From Buttiauxella gaviniae ATCC 51604 (GTDB lineage Bacteria > Pseudomonadota > Gammaproteobacteria > Enterobacterales > Enterobacteriaceae): a DNA stretch of 42,546 bases. The DNA lies in the NCBI RefSeq assembly GCF_001654835.1, contig NZ_LXEP01000042.1:1-42546 (forward strand), read 5' to 3'. This document shows, one piece after another, positions 40,191-42,546 of this stretch; within the stretch, counting starts at the first letter, position 1; every line of letters starts with the position of its first letter. Below the pieces are notes generated by a model that saw nothing but the letters and a program-made list of their open reading frames with translations, had not been told where the DNA came from and ran no database searches. Position numbers and translations under genes: made by a program.

Positions 40191-42546
40191 TCAGACATGT
40201 GAAGCAGTAAGGGTAGTGTGATTCACATTAACTGCTAATGCACTGGTATCGAGTGCTGCGGAAGGTGACGTATTCATTGCCGCCATGGCATGAACAAGTT
40301 GCCCCGCAGCGCCCGAGGCTGCATTTGAATTTACGAACGCAATACCCGTGCTGAAATTTCCGCCCTGCCACATATGATCCATTGAGGCTTCAAATGTGCC
40401 CTCAACATTATCGTTACGGTCAGCTCCCCAAGGGTTGGCGAGAATAAAGTTTTGGGTGTTTTCATCAAAGCCGATAATGGCATATGCGTGACCACCAACA
40501 AGATTTGTCTGTCCGGTAACGGGATTTTTTAATTCCTCCCAGCTAGAAAGTTGCGCAGGTGCACCATCCAGTACCGCGGTTTTCAGAAGTTCAAAATCCG
40601 TGGTGTTCCATTTTTCCTCTGTCGTCGTTAAGGCACGGAATGAAGTCAGCGTGTCGCCTGTGACTTCCATTATCTTTTCTTTTCCGCCAGCCAGGCTTGA
40701 GTAACTATTTACATCAGTGTAATAGGCTGCTTCAAAAGCGACATTCGCGCGTTCTGCAATCGCCACCCAACTTGAAGTGCTTGAGTTAGCTCCACTGCTA
40801 TATGCCTCGCCATCTACCGTTACCCAATGAGGCACACCGTTTTGAAAGAAACGCACGCTGTAGGTATTGTTCGGGTTCTGAACAAACATTGACTTGATGA
40901 AATCAGGTGCAACATTTACAACCGTCTGGAGCGTGGAGAGGAATGAACAATCGGACACTCCGCCCTGATGGATGTCATTGATGGTTGGTCCACCTTTAGC
41001 GAATAACGGGCGACCGTCTACATGAGCCGTTGAAGAAGACTTCGGATCGTTCGCACCATCAAACCATGTTGAAATTAACTGGTTAAATTGCGTCACAGAT
41101 GAGCCAGTATTCAGGCTACCAATGCGTTCACCTTCACCCGTCGCCGTCCAGTGAACAGATGCGCCATTCGTACCTATCAAGCCACTGACCAATGAATAGA
41201 TTGCCGAATCAGTCCCGCAGATATTGCCAATCGCCTGCACATAATTTTTTATGTCATCAAACTGGGTTTCCGTAAGATTACCTGTTAATTGCGAGGCAAA
41301 ATCTTTAAGAACGGATTCAATGGATGTAAAGCTGAATAATGAAGCATCACTGGCGATTTGATTGCTCATGATGCTTCTTAACGCTGAGTCATTGACGATA
41401 CCCGTTAGCGAGAAACCAGCATCCACAGATGTGCTAATTAACGTCTGCTGGCTTTCAGACAGCTCGCTTTGTTGATTAAGAGACATCATTTGAGAAACGG
41501 TTAGCAACTGATCGGTAGTCAGTGATGATAATAAACTGCTTTCATCAGAGAACTGGCCCAGGGCTACGAAGTGCTGAAAATCCAGGCCTACATACGCGAC
41601 AGGATTCAGACTGTTAAGCTGTAATGATGTGAGTGATGCAATAGCATCAAGGCTCATATTATTCAGGATTGTTGCTGAAAGGCCGGAGATATCATTGCCA
41701 AAACGATACATTTTATCCGCAGTGAATCCGCCTACTGCAGCCACACCTATCCAATCTAAATGCTGCAAAGCCTGAATTTGCTCCGTACTTAATGAGGAAA
41801 TTTGTTTCTCTGTCAGTCCCTGATATTCCGTTTTTGACAACTGCCCAATAGCCGCAATGGAAAGCCCAGAAATATCTAAATTACCAAACTGTTCGCTGGA
41901 CAATTGGTCTATATACGGAGCAATCGCGACCTGGGAAGCGGTTAGGGCGGCCAGATGCTGGTTATCCCAATGAGTAAGATTACCCTGCTGAAGATGAGGG
42001 AACTGAGCAGCAGTGATACCTTTCATCGCCTCAGGACTTAAGCTGTTAAACCAGTCTGACGTGAAGAACCAGAAGTTATAGGTTATCCCTCCGACCTGAT
42101 CTGCGGTTAATAGACTACGGTGCTCAGCATTCATGCCATTAAATGCGTCAAGGAAAATATCGCCAATACGCTCAGGTGTTATTGCCTGGAATGCTTCTTT
42201 CGTCAGATGATTAAACCAGCCAGCAGAGAACCAGTAGAAATTCTGCGTACAATTTTTTAGCTGCTCTGCCGTAAACCCTGCAGCAGCCTCATCCGGCATC
42301 CACGCTGCATGTCCCATAGCATTAATTTGTTCAGCGTTTAAGCTGGCAATTTGCCCGGATGTTAGTCCCTTAAATTCGTTGCTCCAGTGACTAATAGCGA
42401 ATGTTGGTACTTTGGATATATCTAACAGACCAAACTGCTCTTTGCTCAGACTGCCGAAATTATTCATGCCGCCAATTTGTTCAGCGGTTAATGCGCCCAG
42501 ATGTTTATTATCCAGTGCCGCAAGTGTCGTGGTGGACAGTTGACTT
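40191..42546 (-). CDS. calpain-like (C2) cysteine protease with LTxEQ-type repeats, 5' end outside the window
   Basis: The frame stays open through the right edge; at least 784 residues are encoded here. Numbering from the internal Met at 42467, residues 1-340 are helical repeats with words such as LTAEQIGGM, LTSGQIASLNAEQI, GFTAEQL and SLSTEQIQAL. Repeats are nested: the segment at 7-70 recurs at 189-253, and NFYWFSAGWFNHL (76-88) recurs as NFWFFTSDWFNSL (131-143). Residues 340-480 form a linker, and 485-715 a C2 peptidase: QGGVSDCSFL with Gln501 and Cys507, GGHAYAIIGF with His660, and LANPWG with Asn678, the full calpain triad. The tail is Ala/Ser/Thr-rich. No signal peptide can be judged because the N-terminus is missing. 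No calcium-binding or secretion motif is recognised. Confidence 0.85.
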   Translation of the reverse strand, partial: SQLSTTTLAALDNKHLGALTAEQIGGMNNFGSLSKEQFGLLDISKVPTFAISHWSNEFKGLTSGQIASLNAEQINAMGHAAWMPDEAAAGFTAEQLKNCTQNFYWFSAGWFNHLTKEAFQAITPERIGDIFLDAFNGMNAEHRSLLTADQVGGITYNFWFFTSDWFNSLSPEAMKGITAAQFPHLQQGNLTHWDNQHLAALTASQVAIAPYIDQLSSEQFGNLDISGLSIAAIGQLSKTEYQGLTEKQISSLSTEQIQALQHLDWIGVAAVGGFTADKMYRFGNDISGLSATILNNMSLDAIASLTSLQLNSLNPVAYVGLDFQHFVALGQFSDESSLLSSLTTDQLLTVSQMMSLNQQSELSESQQTLISTSVDAGFSLTGIVNDSALRSIMSNQIASDASLFSFTSIESVLKDFASQLTGNLTETQFDDIKNYVQAIGNICGTDSAIYSLVSGLIGTNGASVHWTATGEGERIGSLNTGSSVTQFNQLISTWFDGANDPKSSSTAHVDGRPLFAKGGPTINDIHQGGVSDCSFLSTLQTVVNVAPDFIKSMFVQNPNNTYSVRFFQNGVPHWVTVDGEAYSSGANSSTSSWVAIAERANVAFEAAYYTDVNSYSSLAGGKEKIMEVTGDTLTSFRALTTTEEKWNTTDFELLKTAVLDGAPAQLSSWEELKNPVTGQTNLVGGHAYAIIGFDENTQNFILANPWGADRNDNVEGTFEASMDHMWQGGNFSTGIAFVNSNAASGAAGQLVHAMAAMNTSPSAALDTSALAVNVNHTTLTASHV

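Noticed and set aside
1-42546. tRNA, rRNA or integrase genes that would mark an island boundary
   Set aside because: I looked for tRNA-like cloverleaf ends and integrase motifs around 34.8-40.2 kb and elsewhere and saw none.

Overview
The window is chromosomal DNA of a member of the Enterobacteriaceae. The backbone follows the E. coli opgD - rimL - ydcK - tehA - tehB - ydcL - ydcO - rlhA order, with tam and yneE homologues further along. Protein similarity is high but not E. coli-identical, and several accessory genes sit between the conserved ones. A genus such as Buttiauxella or Kluyvera would fit; this is inferred from general resemblance, not demonstrated.

Layout. 1-3.3 kb: a LysR regulator divergent from a YbdL-like aminotransferase and an orphan HisJ/ArgT-type binding protein. 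3.5-10.6 kb: opgD, an orphan HicB-like protein, an orphan urate hydroxylase (hpxO), rimL, ydcK, tehAB with a good NsrR-like operator, and a VOC protein. 10.8-19 kb: ydcL, a DMT exporter with a divergent AraC regulator, ydcO, a membrane GGDEF-EAL protein and rlhA. 19-20.4 kb: a LysR regulator divergent from a PACE-type efflux protein. 20.5-24.5 kb: a four-gene cluster with a circularly permuted ATP-grasp ligase, an alpha-E (DUF403) protein, a transglutaminase-like protein and the proteasome-related Anbu peptidase. 24.6-33.5 kb: an aldehyde dehydrogenase/AraC pair, tam, a DUF2157 membrane protein, a GFA protein, an unrecognised acidic protein, an RcnB-family protein, ftrA divergent from a rhodanese, a DUF1993 protein, a MITE-like repeat and yneE. 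33.7-34.8 kb: a stand-alone MetE-C-like methyltransferase preceded by two MetJ-like boxes.

From about 35 kb the character changes to an accessory region. It holds an unrecognised ORF, a strikingly AT-rich membrane EAL protein, IS110 and IS6 transposase remnants with stops and frameshifts, a frameshifted exported-protein gene, a DUF905 gene of the kind found in CP4-type cryptic prophages, and finally the 3' part of a large repeat-containing calpain-like (C2) cysteine protease that runs off the right edge.

The most interesting items are: (i) the Anbu/ATP-grasp/alpha-E/transglutaminase operon, a little-understood predicted peptide-synthesis or peptide-tagging and proteolysis system; (ii) the bacterial calpain-like protease with nested LTxEQ-type repeats inside a decayed island; (iii) the binding protein next to an aminotransferase, in which the Asp that normally holds the ligand amino group appears to be Met, suggesting a non-amino-acid ligand such as a 2-oxo acid; and (iv) several regulatory sites that can be proposed directly from sequence (NsrR, MetJ, FtrA and LysR operators).
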